A DNA stretch of 64,000 nt, from NCBI GenBank assembly GCA_014529385.2, contig CM043956.1, positions 59,219,120 to 59,283,119 of the forward strand, in the 5' to 3' direction. A program made the translations under genes and the position numbers. The notes beneath the pieces were generated by a model. It was not told where the DNA came from and searched no databases. It saw nothing but the letters and a program-made list of their open reading frames with translations. Source of the DNA: Adiantum capillus-veneris. Its lineage: Eukaryota > Streptophyta > Polypodiopsida > Polypodiales > Pteridaceae. Below are positions 1 through 10,334 of this stretch, piece after piece; position 1 is the first letter of the stretch, and every line of letters starts with the position of its first letter.

Positions 1-2
1 CA

Positions 3-464
3 GATGTCACTCTTTACCAAAATATTGTTGGATGTCTCATTTATGTATGAAACACGAGGCTGAATATTCAGTTTTCAGTCTCACAGGTCATCAGATTTAT
101 GCATAGCCCATGGTTTAAGCATTGGCAGGTAGTCAAGAGGATTGTCCGCTACTTGAGTGGCACTTTACATCTTGGCTTGTTTTATCCCAAGGGGGGGGTC
201 ATTGCCGCTAACACTATCTACACTGACAGTCAGAGTGCATTGGTAGTTGCAAGGAACCCAGTTTTTCATGCTCGCACAAAGCACATTGAGGTGCATTACC
301 ACTATGTTAGGGAGAGGCTCTGAGCAGGAGAGATTAGCTTGGCTTATGTGCCAACACAGGACAACCTTGCATATCTTTTCACAAAGGCATTGTCTTGTGA
401 GAAGTTCAAATCTTTCTGCAAAGCTTTGGGCTCACTCCCCTTTGTGGACTGGTCATGTCCTTAG
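3..464 (+). pseudogene. Ty1/copia pol tail (end of RT and end of RNase H), degraded
   Basis: In one frame this reads as the end of a copia RT followed by the last part of RNase H. The RT end resembles a 'YxNIVGCLIY' region and 'RFMHSPWFKHWQ'. The RNase H end contains 'SQSALVVARNPVFHARTKH', then 'HYHYVRERL', a TGA at 321-323, and a tail with 'TKALSCEKFKSF' that stops at 462-464. A second in-frame stop lies at 48-50. The central RNase H block (the D-W/Y-AG, STSG and EAEY segments expected in copia elements) is missing between 'LGLFYPKGG' and 'IYTDSQSALV', so an internal deletion of roughly 80 residues is inferred. The protein is dead. It is followed directly by a polypurine tract and an LTR, so it belongs to an element whose 5' part lies outside the window. 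Confidence 0.88.
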
Positions 465-513
465 GGCATAGCACCTCCTTTTACTCATGTGCCAGCTCTC
501 ATTCACCGCATCA

Positions 514-527
514 CTCCAGGGGGGATT
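514..527 (+). other. Polypurine tract of upstream copia element
   Basis: A short purine run (AGGGGGGAT core) sits immediately before the TGTT start of the LTR, as expected for the plus-strand primer of a retroelement. It fixes the 5' edge of the LTR. Confidence 0.6.
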
Positions 528-757
528 TGTTACCATATACATGTGGTAGTGATGTGTGTGAACACACTTAGGACCACCAGGGCATTTTTTTCCCTCTTTA
601 GGAGATTTTTTCCCCCGTGCATTGTATATACGGCCATTCACTCTAGGGCTATCCATCTTTCCATTGCACACTAAGTAATGCACTCTCTGTTGTGTGCCTT
701 GAGTTTCCTTCGTCTTCTCCAAGCTGTGTGTGTTTTCTTGCAACCCTAAGTCCAACA
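528..757 (+). repeat. 3' LTR of upstream copia element
   Basis: The sequence starts TGTTACCATA after a polypurine tract and ends CCAACA, giving TG...CA ends and a length of 230 bp. The right edge is supported independently. The next bases (TAGCCATGC) continue a tandem repeat whose other copies (9841-9860, 10121-10137) show what precedes TAGCC when no LTR is present. A TATA-like stretch (GTATATA) lies near 625. The matching 5' LTR is outside the window, so neither age nor the target duplication (predicted TAGCC) can be checked. Confidence 0.75.
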
Positions 758-996
758 TAGCCATGCCCGATCTCCGCACACCTCGGTCTAGAGGTGCATG
801 GAGATCAGGACCACATGGTAATAATCTCGTCTTTATTCGTCAATGTCTATATATTTGGGTGTGTGTGCTATTGAAGTCCGATTGCGTTATTTTACTTCGT
901 TTGTCAAAGTCCGTTTGCATTTTTGTAAAAAACACATCATTTTTGAAGACTTTTGCGTTTTCAAAGTCTGTTTGCGGTTTTTTTACTGTTTGTTGC
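758..996. repeat. Tandem repeat unit 1, interrupted by element G1
   Basis: First copy of a diverged repeat whose units start TAGCCATGC and carry the landmarks ATCTCCGCACACCTCG and TCTAGAGGTGCA. The copy is cut at 996 by element G1 and its last 24 bases resume at 9827-9850, giving a unit of about 263 bp. The downstream half alternates 'AAGTC(C)G' and 'TTTGC' words. No coding potential is seen. Confidence 0.8.
992..996. other. Target-site duplication of G1, left copy
   Basis: GTTGC flanks the left end of G1, and GCTGC (9822-9826) flanks the right end, one mismatch in 5 bp. Removing G1 and one copy restores continuity with the neighbouring repeat unit, which confirms both boundaries. Confidence 0.8.
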
Positions 997-1265
997 TGTT
1001 TAAGGCATAGACATTCAGAATAGACAAACACAGGAATCAGAATGGAACTGGACCTGGAACAGAACACAGAAACTGACAACAGACTAAATCCGCCATAACT
1101 TCTGCTTTCACATTCCCAAGAAGACACTGATCGACAGTTACATAGTTCGAGAATACTAATGGGCAACGCCCTTTCCCAAGAACACCCCTTGGAATCCCAA
1201 AAGTACAAAAGTTAACATTCCCAATTCCACTAAGATTAAACATCCAAAATTTCCTAGGCTTAACA
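997..1265 (-). repeat. 3' LTR of G1
   Basis: 269 bp, reading TGTTTAAGGCATAG at the low-coordinate end and CCTAGGCTTAACA at the high end (TG...CA on both strands). It is identical in length to the copy at 9553-9821. No strong polypurine tract is visible next to it on the minus strand, which is unusual. Confidence 0.92.
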
Positions 1266-1276
1266 CCTGGCACAGC

Positions 1277-3238
1277 CTAGTGGCTAGAGCCATAGGCTGA
1301 CCTGGACCCACAATCCCTTGATCGAACAATCTGCTCCCCAGCATCCCCTTCTGCATCTGCCTTTTCTGCTGCAACATCCGAATCCACCTGCTTTTCCACC
1401 TCTGCTTCCACCTGCTTTTCCACTTCCGATTCCACTTCTCTTGCTGCAATCTGATTTGGTCCCAAAACATCATTGCTCAGCTTCGTTTTCCACTTACTCA
1501 AACCCCCTGCATTCACTTCAATCTCCTTACTTTTATCCTTCAACTCCTCCATCTCTGCCACTAATTTCTCATTCTCCACCTTCAATGCCTCATTCTCCCT
1601 CCTAATGCTCTCCTTTCCAGCTAGCTGAAACCAATTCTTGAAGCTGTCTGTCGACACTTCCATATGCTCCTTCCAAAGCCTAGTTGCCTTATTCCACATC
1701 TCTTGTGTATATTTCAGCACTTCCTGCCTCAGGATATCCGCATCCAAATCAACAACCAAGATACCTGTCATTCCTTGGTTCTGCAATGCCGCCTTCTCCA
1801 TCTCCAGCAATGGAGTTAATCTATTAATCAGGAAAACATTCTCAGTGGTCAAATCAGCCACCTTATCCCCTAGTTCTTTAAATTTCTCATCCACTGTACT
1901 CTTCAGTCGGTCTACCCACCTAGTAAAATCCTCAGCTACACTCAGAACTTCAGCATTTCTTGCCATAGCCTCAGTTGTAATCCTCTTAACCTCCTCCTGC
2001 AATCTTTCCTTATCCGACCTCTCCTGAAACAACTGCATTCTAACTTTCTGCATTTCCCATTCTGGAATAGCACTACACTTATGTTCCAACTTCCATCACC
2101 CTAAGCGCCGCATCTTGATTCTGTAGGAACTCATTCAATTGAGTCAAACTGTTAGCTGCCTCTTCCACAGAAAAAATCCTCCTGTTCTCATAACTGTCAC
2201 TACTGCCTGCTTTAACTTTCAAACTTTTTAGAGCAGTCTTCTCCGCAGTTCCACCCATTCCTTTCATAAACAGCGTTACCTTCTTGCCTTTGGACTCCGA
2301 CTTCTTTGATTCTGATTCCATTGTGAAACTGTTCAGCTTTGATTCTGACTCCTCCAAACCCTTCCAAGAAACTTTGAAAGGTGATTTACCTTTTTCAACT
2401 GCTGGAGAGCCCAACAACAACTTCCTTCTCTTACTTCCACATACTATTCCCTCTTCTTTTACCACATCTGCCACCCACTGGTGTCTTCAAACCTGTTGCT
2501 ACTGTCGAAACCTTCAGAACATGCTCAAAAATTGCAGCCAAATAAGGTGCTACTCTGCCCACTGCTGGTGTCCGACGCCGGTCTCTCTTTCCAGTAAGCT
2601 GCATCTGATCATACAAAACTGATGCCCAATCAACTTTAATGCCTCTCTCAGCCTGAAACAATGGTGCAAAAGCCTCCTTAGACATGTAGGTAGTCTTCTG
2701 CAGAATGCACACCTTTTCCAAATACCAAAACAAATTTGAGGCTCTAATTCCACCTGCATTCTTCACCATTTAGTATGCCTTCATCCCAACCGGATTTCCA
2801 AATTCCCCCTTCATCTGGGAGTCAGTCAGCTTCCTCGTCTTAGCAGGCACAGGTAAACAGGGAACTTTGAAGACTTTGGAGACCAACTTTGGTGTCAAGC
2901 GAACATCCGCTGTAATCATTCCATCACTCTCCATCACTCTCCTTAATCATATTCCATTGATGCTCAGTGAACTCATTCTCTGCCCATGTATCCCAAGGTA
3001 GACATGCAAACTCATCAAGGCCTATGCGCTTGAGCCATACTTAGGTTTCTACCTCATTTGGGTCAAACGCTGCCACCGCCATCTCCACACTGCCCTGATC
3101 ACTCAGAGACTCAGCCTCATCACTCTCCACCTCGATGTGCTCTTCCTGTTGCCGCACCTTGAACAACTCCTCCATCGCCATCTTCATCGACTTGGTGTTC
3201 GGCATCGCTTCTGATGCATTATCATGCATACTCGCCAT
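1277..3238 (-). pseudogene. Extra coding block of G1 downstream of integrase, function unknown
   Basis: Between integrase and the 3' LTR, four overlapping or abutting minus-strand frames (3238-3041, about 3030-2770, 2769-2431, 2474-2079, 2089-1277) read as one diverged protein of roughly 600 residues broken by frameshifts and one stop. Visible parts in order: an acidic segment; a globular stretch with 'WAENEFTEHQWNMI' and 'LTPKLVSKVFKVP'; 'IKVDWASVLYDQMQ' and 'VAPYLAAIFEHVLKV'; a Lys/Ser-rich linker; and a final 270-residue part with heptad-like, coiled-coil-prone sequence and a repetitive 'EVEKQVEAEVEKQV' tail. No signal peptide or membrane segment is seen, so an envelope role is not supported. 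The pattern in the middle recalls domains annotated as 'putative plant transposon protein', but I cannot verify that. The adjoining copies of CCATCACTCT near 2921-2942 may explain one frameshift. Confidence 0.6.
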
Positions 3239-3344
3239 CAGCTTTCCCTTAATATTCTCAAAAAATATTTTGCCCTTCTTCCCCGACTTAACAGTCTCAC
3301 TGAACTGCGACGTTCACACACTTGGATGTGATCCCCAACTCCTC

Positions 3345-4817
3345 TCACCACCTTACTCTTATGATGATGATTTTCTCCTCAATTTGGGCACGCCATGCAG
3401 GATTCACCCTAAAAATATTCGTCCTTAAGTGAGTCACATCAGCACTAAGCGAGTGTTTTGCCTTAAATTGAGTACGCCCACTTATGAGTACCTCTGTACC
3501 CTTTTGCCCAATTCCATTCCTCCGACTTTCCTCTTTCCGGACTTCAAATCCGACAGTCCGAATTCCGACTTCCAGTCCACAATCCGAATTCCGAATTCCA
3601 GATCCATTTACAGGTTTTGAATTGCTAGAACAAATTGCCAATTCTGCCTCTGAATATTCCATTGCAACCCACAAAACACCAACTGCTAACAATTTACTGC
3701 CAATATCCTCAGCCTTATTGACCATCCACTTGGGATCCTCAGGCACCTTTCCATTAAATTTCTTCAATCTGAATCCATTCACAGGTTTCAAAATCTTTGT
3801 TCCGAAGACGTCTTTCAACAAAAATGTTCCTTGGCCCTGTTCTGATTCAATCTGATAAGGTCCCAAATATCTCAGCTTCAACTTACCCGGATGTGGTCCC
3901 AATTTAGAATTATATAACATCACCCAATCCCCCTTGTGAAAACTTTTGAATTTCACCTGCCTAGACATCCATGCTTGTTTCCTCTTCTACTCAACTTCCA
4001 CCAAATAGGCACTCTGAATTCTATCCTCTTCAAATTTAAGCAGCTCCTTATGTCTATGAGAAATTGATTCCTCCGGACTTAACTTATACTGAATTGACAA
4101 CCTCAAGCTTGGAATTACATATTCCATTGGCACCACAGCTTCAATCCCAAATACCAATTTGAAAGGTGTCATTCCAGTCGCCACCTTAAAAGCTGTCCGA
4201 AAAGCTCATAGTGCTAAATCCAGTTTGTCATCCCAATCTGATTTGTTTACCGACACAATCTTCTTCAAAATTCTCACCAGCACTTTATTAGAGCTTTCTG
4301 CCTGCCCATTTGCTTGCGGATGATATGGAGTAGATTTCTTATGCAAAATCATATGTCTGGATGTCAACTCCTGAATCACAGAATTCGAAAAGTGTGTTCC
4401 CTGATCCGACACCAACTCTATAGGACTTCCAAATCTTGTCATAATGTTTTTATATAAAAACCGTGCCACACTTGCTGCTTTATTATCTCTCAAAGCCACT
4501 GCTTCCACCCATTTGGTAGCATAATCTCTTGCAACAAGAATATATCTGGAACCCGTCCTCTTTGCCCGTGGTTTTATTGGGCCTACAAAATCCATTCCCC
4601 ACTTCTAAAATGGTTCTAATGGCAAGATTGGATGATCCTGCATCCTATCCCCTTGTGTAAGCTGCCCCATCTTCTGACATTGAACACATTCCTTGGCAAA
4701 ATTATGTGCATCCTTCAATAACAAAGGCCACCAAAGTCCAGCTTGTAAAATTTTTCGACCTGTAATTTCCCTTGAGAAATGTCCTCCAGATGATCCCCAA
4801 TGTGCCTCCTGCAACAC
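3345..4817 (-). pseudogene. G1 integrase (zinc-binding, catalytic core, GPY/F-like tail)
   Basis: The zinc-binding part (4817-4605) shows the H-H-C-C pattern in 'AHWGSSGGHF' and 'CVQCQK'. The core (4595-4206) shows 'MDFVGPI', 'LVSDQGTHF' and 'HPQANGQAES', which supply the D, D and E of the DD(35)E triad. The core continues in 4184-3987 ('MATGMTPFKLVFG'). The tail (3968-3345) carries 'GDWVMLYNSKLGPHPGKLKL' and 'YLGPYQI', a GPY/F-type module, followed by an unrecognised extension. Stops at about 4602, 4203 and 3985 separate the pieces. The role in the family is cDNA integration. The pieces lie in sense order downstream of RNase H. Confidence 0.88.
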
Positions 4818-4856
4818 TGCTTCATGCTCTTCATCCGGAACACATCGTCGTATAAT

Positions 4857-6572
4857 CTAATATGCTCCTCTTCTATATAATGCTCCAACTATAATAAAAC
4901 ATGGTCTGCTCCTCAATACAAACTTCTTTCTCTGATCCGGAGACATTCTCGAAGGTAAAACTCCATCTGTCAGAAACTGAACCATCTGATCATACCAATT
5001 ATCAAAAAACTGTCCTTCCACACGGAACAAATCCGCATCAGGCAATTTATCCGATAATCCTGGTAATTCCTCCTTATGTTCCAATCTGCTGAGGTAATCC
5101 GCCACTGCATGCTGAGTTCCTGGAGTATGAACAACTATGTAATCAAATTCTTGCAAGTTTGCAACATGAGCATCCATCTTGCTAATCTGCCTTCCAAATT
5201 TGGCTTCTTTACCAGAAACAATAAAGCCTGATGATCCACATGAAAAACCACTTTATTCCCTAACAGATAATGTCAGAATTTTTCCAAAGCAAAAATCATT
5301 CCCAAAGCTTCCCTTTCCATAACTGTGTAATTCTTCTCCGGTGCTCTCAACATTCTACTAGCATAATAAACCGGTCTAAACCATCCCTTAATCTTCTCCT
5401 GCATTAAAACAACTCCTACTGCCATGTCGGAAGCATCACATACACATGAAACGGTAATTTCCAATTTGGTGGTTGAAGTATAGGTGAAACCACCAACATC
5501 TTTTTGATAATTTGAAAAGCCTTTTCTTGAGCTTCTCCCCAAACAAATTCCACTTCCTTTTTGGTCAAATGAGTAAGTGGTGCGCTCACATCCGCCAAAT
5601 ACCGTAAATACCTACCATGCCATTTGATCTGTCTAGCAAACCGCATCACTGCCTTCAATTTTTTTGGAGCTACCGCTTTCTGAAGTGCACTAATCTTGTC
5701 CCCAGCAATCGACATTCCTTCTTGAGAGATGATATGTCCCAACAATTTTCCCTTCTGTACTGCTATTGCACACTTCTGGGATTAAGTGACATCCAAAACA
5801 TCCTACATATTTCAAAAACACTTCCTCAAATATTCCAGTAGCCTGACTTTTTTCCCAAAAATTGAAAGATCATCCATAAAAATCCTCATAAAATCTGTCA
5901 AATGTGGCTCAAAGGTTTTAAACGCTGCCTTCGAAAATGATGGTGGTCCATTCTTCAATCCAAAGCTCATCACTGTATATGAAAAAGCTCCCCATTCTGT
6001 GATAAAAGCAGTTTTTTCAATATCCTCCTCAGCCATTGGTATTTGATTGTACCCTGAAAATCCATCAAGAAAAGTATACATCTCATGTCCCGGTACATCA
6101 TCCAGAACTAAATCAATAAAGGCAATGGAAATGGATGTGCAACTGTTGCTGCATTCAATTTTCTGTAATCCACACAAACCCTTAACTTCCTTGACTTCTT
6201 GGGTACCACTACTATTGGTGACAACCATTCCGCCTGATCCACTATCACTATGAATCCTGCATTTAGCAATTTATCCAATTCCTCTTTCACCTGCTTGGCA
6301 TAATTTGGATTCATCCTATATCTTTGCTGAATCACTGGAACAACATCCGTTCTCAAATTTATATGATGGTTGTACACTTGAGGATCCATGCCTTTCAAAT
6401 GAGAATAATCCCATGCAAAAACATCAATATACTCCAACAGTAATTCCTTCAAGTCCTTCTTGAAGCCATCCTCCAAATGAATACTAACTCTTACCATCTT
6501 TGGATGATCCTCCGTTCCCAAATTCAAATCCTGTAAATCATCCTCCTTAACTCGAGAAACTTTCTTTATCAT
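4857..6572 (-). pseudogene. G1 reverse transcriptase and RNase H, frameshifted
   Basis: RT begins in 6572-6108 with 'YRMNPNYAKQVKEELDKLL' and 'VCVDYRKLNAATVAHPFPLP'. It continues in another frame (6228-5812) with 'FLDGFSGYNQIPMAEED', 'MSFGLKNGPPSFSKA' and the catalytic 'FMDD' at 5880-5869. The thumb/connection follows in 5745-5416 ('LGHIISQEGMSI'). RNase H follows in 5542-5273 ('CDASDMAVGVVLMQ', 'MEREALGMIFALEKF') and ends in 5177-4857 with 'HAVADYLSRL'. At least three frame changes break the polyprotein. The active-site residues are retained in the readable pieces. Function in the family: copying genomic RNA into cDNA. Confidence 0.9.
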
Positions 6573-6659
6573 CTTATCATACAGAGCCTCCGCTCTCTAA
6601 ATTGCCTCCTTTGGCTCCAATTCCGAGTCCTCCATCACAGTTTCCTCTTGGATTTTCTT

Positions 6660-7922
6660 CTATTCTAAATTTTCCTGTTCCACACCATCTGTATTCCTCT
6701 GCAACTGATCAATTCCCAAACTGTTCTCTTTCTCTGCATATTTGTCAATGATCCGCTCCACATCTACCTCAAATACTGGAACAATTGTTGGATTTGCTGC
6801 TAGGAAATATGCTTCTTCATCATCCTCCAATCCTTCAGACATGTTAATTGCTTGTGCCAACATTGGCTTCGTCTCTTCTGACAATTCCTTCTTCAGCCCC
6901 ATCGGTAACGTAACTTCCCTCTTTCCTTTCTTAACTGTCACTTCATTTTTTCCCCAACCCTGTTTTAGCTTAGCCGTGCAAAACCATGGCCTAGGTATTT
7001 TTTGAATCCTTCATCCTGATGACTACAAAGTTTACCATAAAATGCAATTCATGAATGATAATTCCTTGCCTCCTTAACATCCCCACTGGTTGAACTCTGC
7101 TCTGATAAGCCATATGCACTTGAAATGGAGCTGGTTCCAACCTGACATCTTGCATCCTTAGAAATTTCGATTCCGAAAGTATGTTGATCCCTGATCCACC
7201 ATCCAATAGAACATCGGAAATTTGCGGTTATTAAATTCCAATGACAGTGTTGGTACTGAAAAATCCACATCCTCCGGGCTAATCTGGCAACTCTGAACTG
7301 TTTGCTGCACCTCATTCATACTCGAAACAGTCTTTGACCTTCGCATCATTGTATATAATCTATCTATGAAAATTGGAACTAATGACAAGAACTGATCCAA
7401 GGTAAAATGTATAGAGGAATTAGTTAATTCTTCAAACAAGGCATCCGTCCTTTCTCTTTCCTTCTCCTCCTTTTTTACTCCTTTCTCCTTCGATTTAAGC
7501 TTACTCTGCTGTTGATCCTTTTCCATCAAATCTTCAGCTACCTCATCCCGAATCTCCTTCTGCTCCTCCCAGTCCAGCGGAGGTTTCAACCTTGCTTTTG
7601 ACCTTGTTGTCACTAATACATCTACTTCCTCTTGCAAACATTTCGAACAATCACATTCCGACTGACAATCGATAGCGACTTCATTCACCCCTTGATCCTG
7701 AAACGATTCTACTACTATCAAACTACTTCCTGGCTCTTTGTTTGCTTCAGCTGACTGTGCTGGTGGTGCTGGCAACTGCGGCACTTGCGCCCTTGGCTGT
7801 TGCTGATTCTCCCCTTGATAATTCCAAACCGGCTGATTCCATCCTTGTGGTTGTGGCTGCCAATTCTGCCAACGCTGCTGCTGATCCGAATTTCCCCCCC
7901 ACGGGGGCTTGAATTCTGCCAT
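6660..7922 (-). pseudogene. G1 protease and linker region
   Basis: The aspartic protease core is seen in 7206-6991 as 'MDGGSGINILSES', the DGGSG form of the retroviral D-S/T-G motif, followed by 'VHMAYQSRVQPVGML'. Upstream, 7922-7158 encodes a Gln/Trp/Pro-rich stretch and a very charged linker ('KSKEKGVKKEEKERERTDAL'). Its end is the same protease start read out of frame, so a frameshift lies just before the active site. 6941-6660 is an acidic linker leading to RT. Protease normally cuts the gag-pol polyprotein. Confidence 0.8.
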
Positions 7923-8033
7923 CCTCCAAATCTCGGTCCTCCTCCCGAATTGAAATTTCCTCTAAATGATGGTCCCCCTTGATTAAACTGTGGTCTCCAC
8001 CCAGAATACGGTTGTTGCCTTTGCCAACCTTGA

Positions 8034-9298
8034 TTATTGAACATCCTCTGCCTTCCTACTGTCTCTTGGAAAAACCCCATGAGTTTGAGGTCCTTGTTGC
8101 TGTATCTTCTGCTGAATCCTTTCTGGTACAACACCCCTAAAATTTGGATTAAACCAACATTCCTTTGTCCAATGCCCATCCTTAACAAAAATTTCACAAT
8201 GAGGGGTTTTTGATTCCACAACTTTCTGCACTCCCAACTTCTTCAATTTCTTTGCCACCAAATTTTCCACTCTATCCTCTTTCTCTTTAGACTTTTTCTT
8301 CCACTTCTTTTTGCTTTTCTTCTTCTTATCCTCATCTGCTTCTGAATCCAAATCATCACTATAATCCTCTTCACTATCAGAATCCGTTTCCGTATCTGAA
8401 TTAGTATCAGTTTCCGAATCCGAATCACTGTCCGAATCCAAATTATCTGACCTCTTCTTTTTCTTCGACCTACTTTTCTTCTTTTCTTTAGATGACCTCT
8501 TGGCTGCTTTCCCATGAGAGACCCCAAACCTTTTATCTGCTCTTTGAGCTGTTTCCAGTAATGCTTGTATTCCACCTGCAACATCAACTCCAACAACAAC
8601 ATTCTTCAATTCCTTCCTTGATCCATTCAAAAAATATCCAGCAAGCATTTCATCAGTTGGCCTTTCTTGAGCAGTCAACCTTCTCACATATTGGTTAAAA
8701 TTTTGTGCATAATCCTCAACAAACATTTTCCTTTGTTTCACTTCCCTAAGCTTGGTCAACACATCATGTGGAGTCTTTTCCCTTCTGAACCTATTAAAAA
8801 ATGTTGCTTTCAAACCTTCATAATCGGCAAAATGACCTGCTGGAAAATTACTGAACCATTGCATAGCCTTCCCATCCAATGTAGCCTCAAACTGGTGCAT
8901 CTTAGCCTGGGCATCGTACACTCCGGCAAATCCTCTGGCTGCCATCTTGTTTCGTATTGATATATGCGGCAATCGGGGTCTTCTTTCGACTTTCCCGAAA
9001 AGGTCAAGAATTTGATGCGCATATCCTGCCTAGCCGCCGCCATATTTGTAAGTCCACTTGGTTGTACAAGATTTCTTGCACTGGTACTTCCCAACGGATC
9101 AAAAATTAATCTCCTTCTCGCCACTAATGCATGCTGAACAACTGCAACCGCCAACAGCCGCGGAAATATATCCCGTTCTTCATTTGCTACTTCTTCTTCC
9201 CATCTATCACTTAGATAATCCTCTGCGCCATCCAAATCCTCCACAGTATCATCTGAATCTTCCCCTATAGAAACTCGGTGCATCCCAGTATAATCCAA
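8034..9298 (-). pseudogene. G1 gag, frameshifted, with altered zinc knuckle
   Basis: The N-terminal part (9298-8960) is acidic and then reads 'MRIKFLTFSGKSKEDPD'. A frameshift near 8960 moves the frame to 8972-8034, which carries the capsid-type core: 'ATLDGKAMQWFSNFPAGHF', 'LKATFFNRFRRE', 'FVEDYAQNFNQYVRRL'. After the core comes a Lys-rich block, an alternating Ser/Asp/Glu stretch and another Lys-rich block, which could be nuclear-localising or RNA-binding (inference). The knuckle reads 'CEIFVKDGHWTKEC', where Phe replaces the second Cys of CX2CX4HX4C. A further Gln/Gly/Trp-rich part continues in frame 8221-7718. Confidence 0.85.
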
Positions 9299-9536
9299 AA
9301 TTCCCTGCAGTTCCGAACGCTGACCATCTCACCCATAAAACTACCGAAACTGCCTAGCAACTGACCTTGTCCAATACGGGAATGTATCCTCTTCCGCTTC
9401 CTCCAGAGTGCAACCAACCACCCATACCCACTTACACTATTCTGAACATCCTCCCTCCCTTCAACTAAACCTTTCACTACCATAGCACTCTCTCCTACGA
9501 GAGAAACTTGAATCCGTCCATGCTACATCACACTTA

Positions 9537-9550
9537 CACCGTGATCGCCA
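9537..9550 (-). other. G1 primer-binding site
   Basis: Two bases inside the 5' LTR the minus strand reads TGGCGATCACGGTG. It begins with the TGG that pairs with a tRNA CCA end. The cognate tRNA is not obvious to me; it is not the initiator-Met site used by the chromoviruses and copia element here. Confidence 0.6.
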
Positions 9551-9552
9551 AG

Positions 9553-9821
9553 TGTTTAAGGCATAGACATTTAGAATAGACAAACACATGAATCAGAATG
9601 GAACTGGAACTGGAACAGAACATACAAACTGACAACATACTAAATCCGCCATAACTTCCGGTTTCACATTCCCAAGAAGACACTGATTGACAGTTACATA
9701 GTTCAAGAATACTAATGGGCAACGCCCTTTCCCAAGAACACCCCTTGGAATCCCAAAAGTACAAAAGTTAACATTCCCAATTCCACTAAGGGAAAACATC
9801 CAAAATTTCCTAGGCTTAACA
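9553..9821 (-). repeat. 5' LTR of G1
   Basis: 269 bp, same length and ends as the copy at 997-1265. About 13 substitutions between them by hand count, for example near the motif ACTAAGNNNAAACATCC. Confidence 0.92.
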
Positions 9822-9826
9822 GCTGC

Positions 9827-10128
9827 TAGCTCTAACAACCTCACATTTTCTAGCCATGCTTGATCTTCGCACACCCCAGTTTAGAGGTGCATGAAGATCA
9901 AGACCACATGGTAATAATCTCATTTTTATTGGTCAATGACTATATATTAGGGATTTTGAAGTCTATGTGCATTAATGAAGTCTTATTGCAATATTTTACT
10001 TCGTTTGTCGAAGTTCGTTGGTGTTTTTGAAGTACACAAGTCATTTCTTAAGACTGTTGCGTTTTTGTAGTACGTCCGTTTGCGATTTTTCTACCATTTC
10101 CTACTAGCTCTATCAACCTCACATTCTC
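9827..10128. repeat. End of tandem repeat unit 1 and complete unit 2
   Basis: 9827-9850 completes the unit split by G1. 9851-10128 is a full 278-bp unit starting TAGCCATGC. It shares with unit 1 the landmarks GAGGTGCATG, ACCACATGGTAATAATCTC and TATTTTACTTCGTTTGTC. Confidence 0.8.
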
Positions 10129-10334
10129 TAGCCATGCCCAATCTCCGCACACCTCGATCTAGAGGTGCACGTACATCAGAACCACCGTGTAATGATCTTG
10201 TCTTTATTGATCAATGTCTATATATTAGGGTTTGACATAAGTCTATTTTTGAAATCTTTTTGCATTTTTGTAGTCTGTGTGCGCTATTGAAGTCCAATTG
10301 CACTAGTTTACTTTGCTTGTCAAAGCTCTTTTGC
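10129..10334. repeat. Tandem repeat unit 3, truncated
   Basis: Starts TAGCCATGCCCAATCTCCGC and follows the repeat through TCTTGTCTTTATTGATC and a TTTGCTTGTCAAAG landmark. It then loses similarity near 10334. It contains a short insertion relative to unit 2. Confidence 0.75.

Larger units (their letters stand above)
997..9821 (-). mobile_element. Complete Ty3/gypsy LTR retrotransposon G1 (non-chromodomain, with extra 3' coding block)
   Basis: An 8.8 kb element lies on the minus strand between two 269-bp LTRs that differ at about 13 positions by hand count (about 5%). The order in the sense direction is LTR, primer site, gag, protease, RT, RNase H, integrase, then about 2 kb of additional coding sequence, then LTR. 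A GPY/F-like module ('KLRYLGPYQI') follows integrase but no chromodomain is seen. The gag and pol frames are broken repeatedly, so the copy cannot encode a full polyprotein. The protease core (DGGSG) and RT style (DYRKLNAAT, FMDD) recall the Athila/Tat side of plant gypsy elements. That assignment is inference; only one RNase H is visible. Confidence 0.93.

Noticed and set aside
1277-2089. Envelope protein of G1
   Set aside because: No signal peptide, membrane segment or glycoprotein-like features. The sequence looks like a charged coiled coil.
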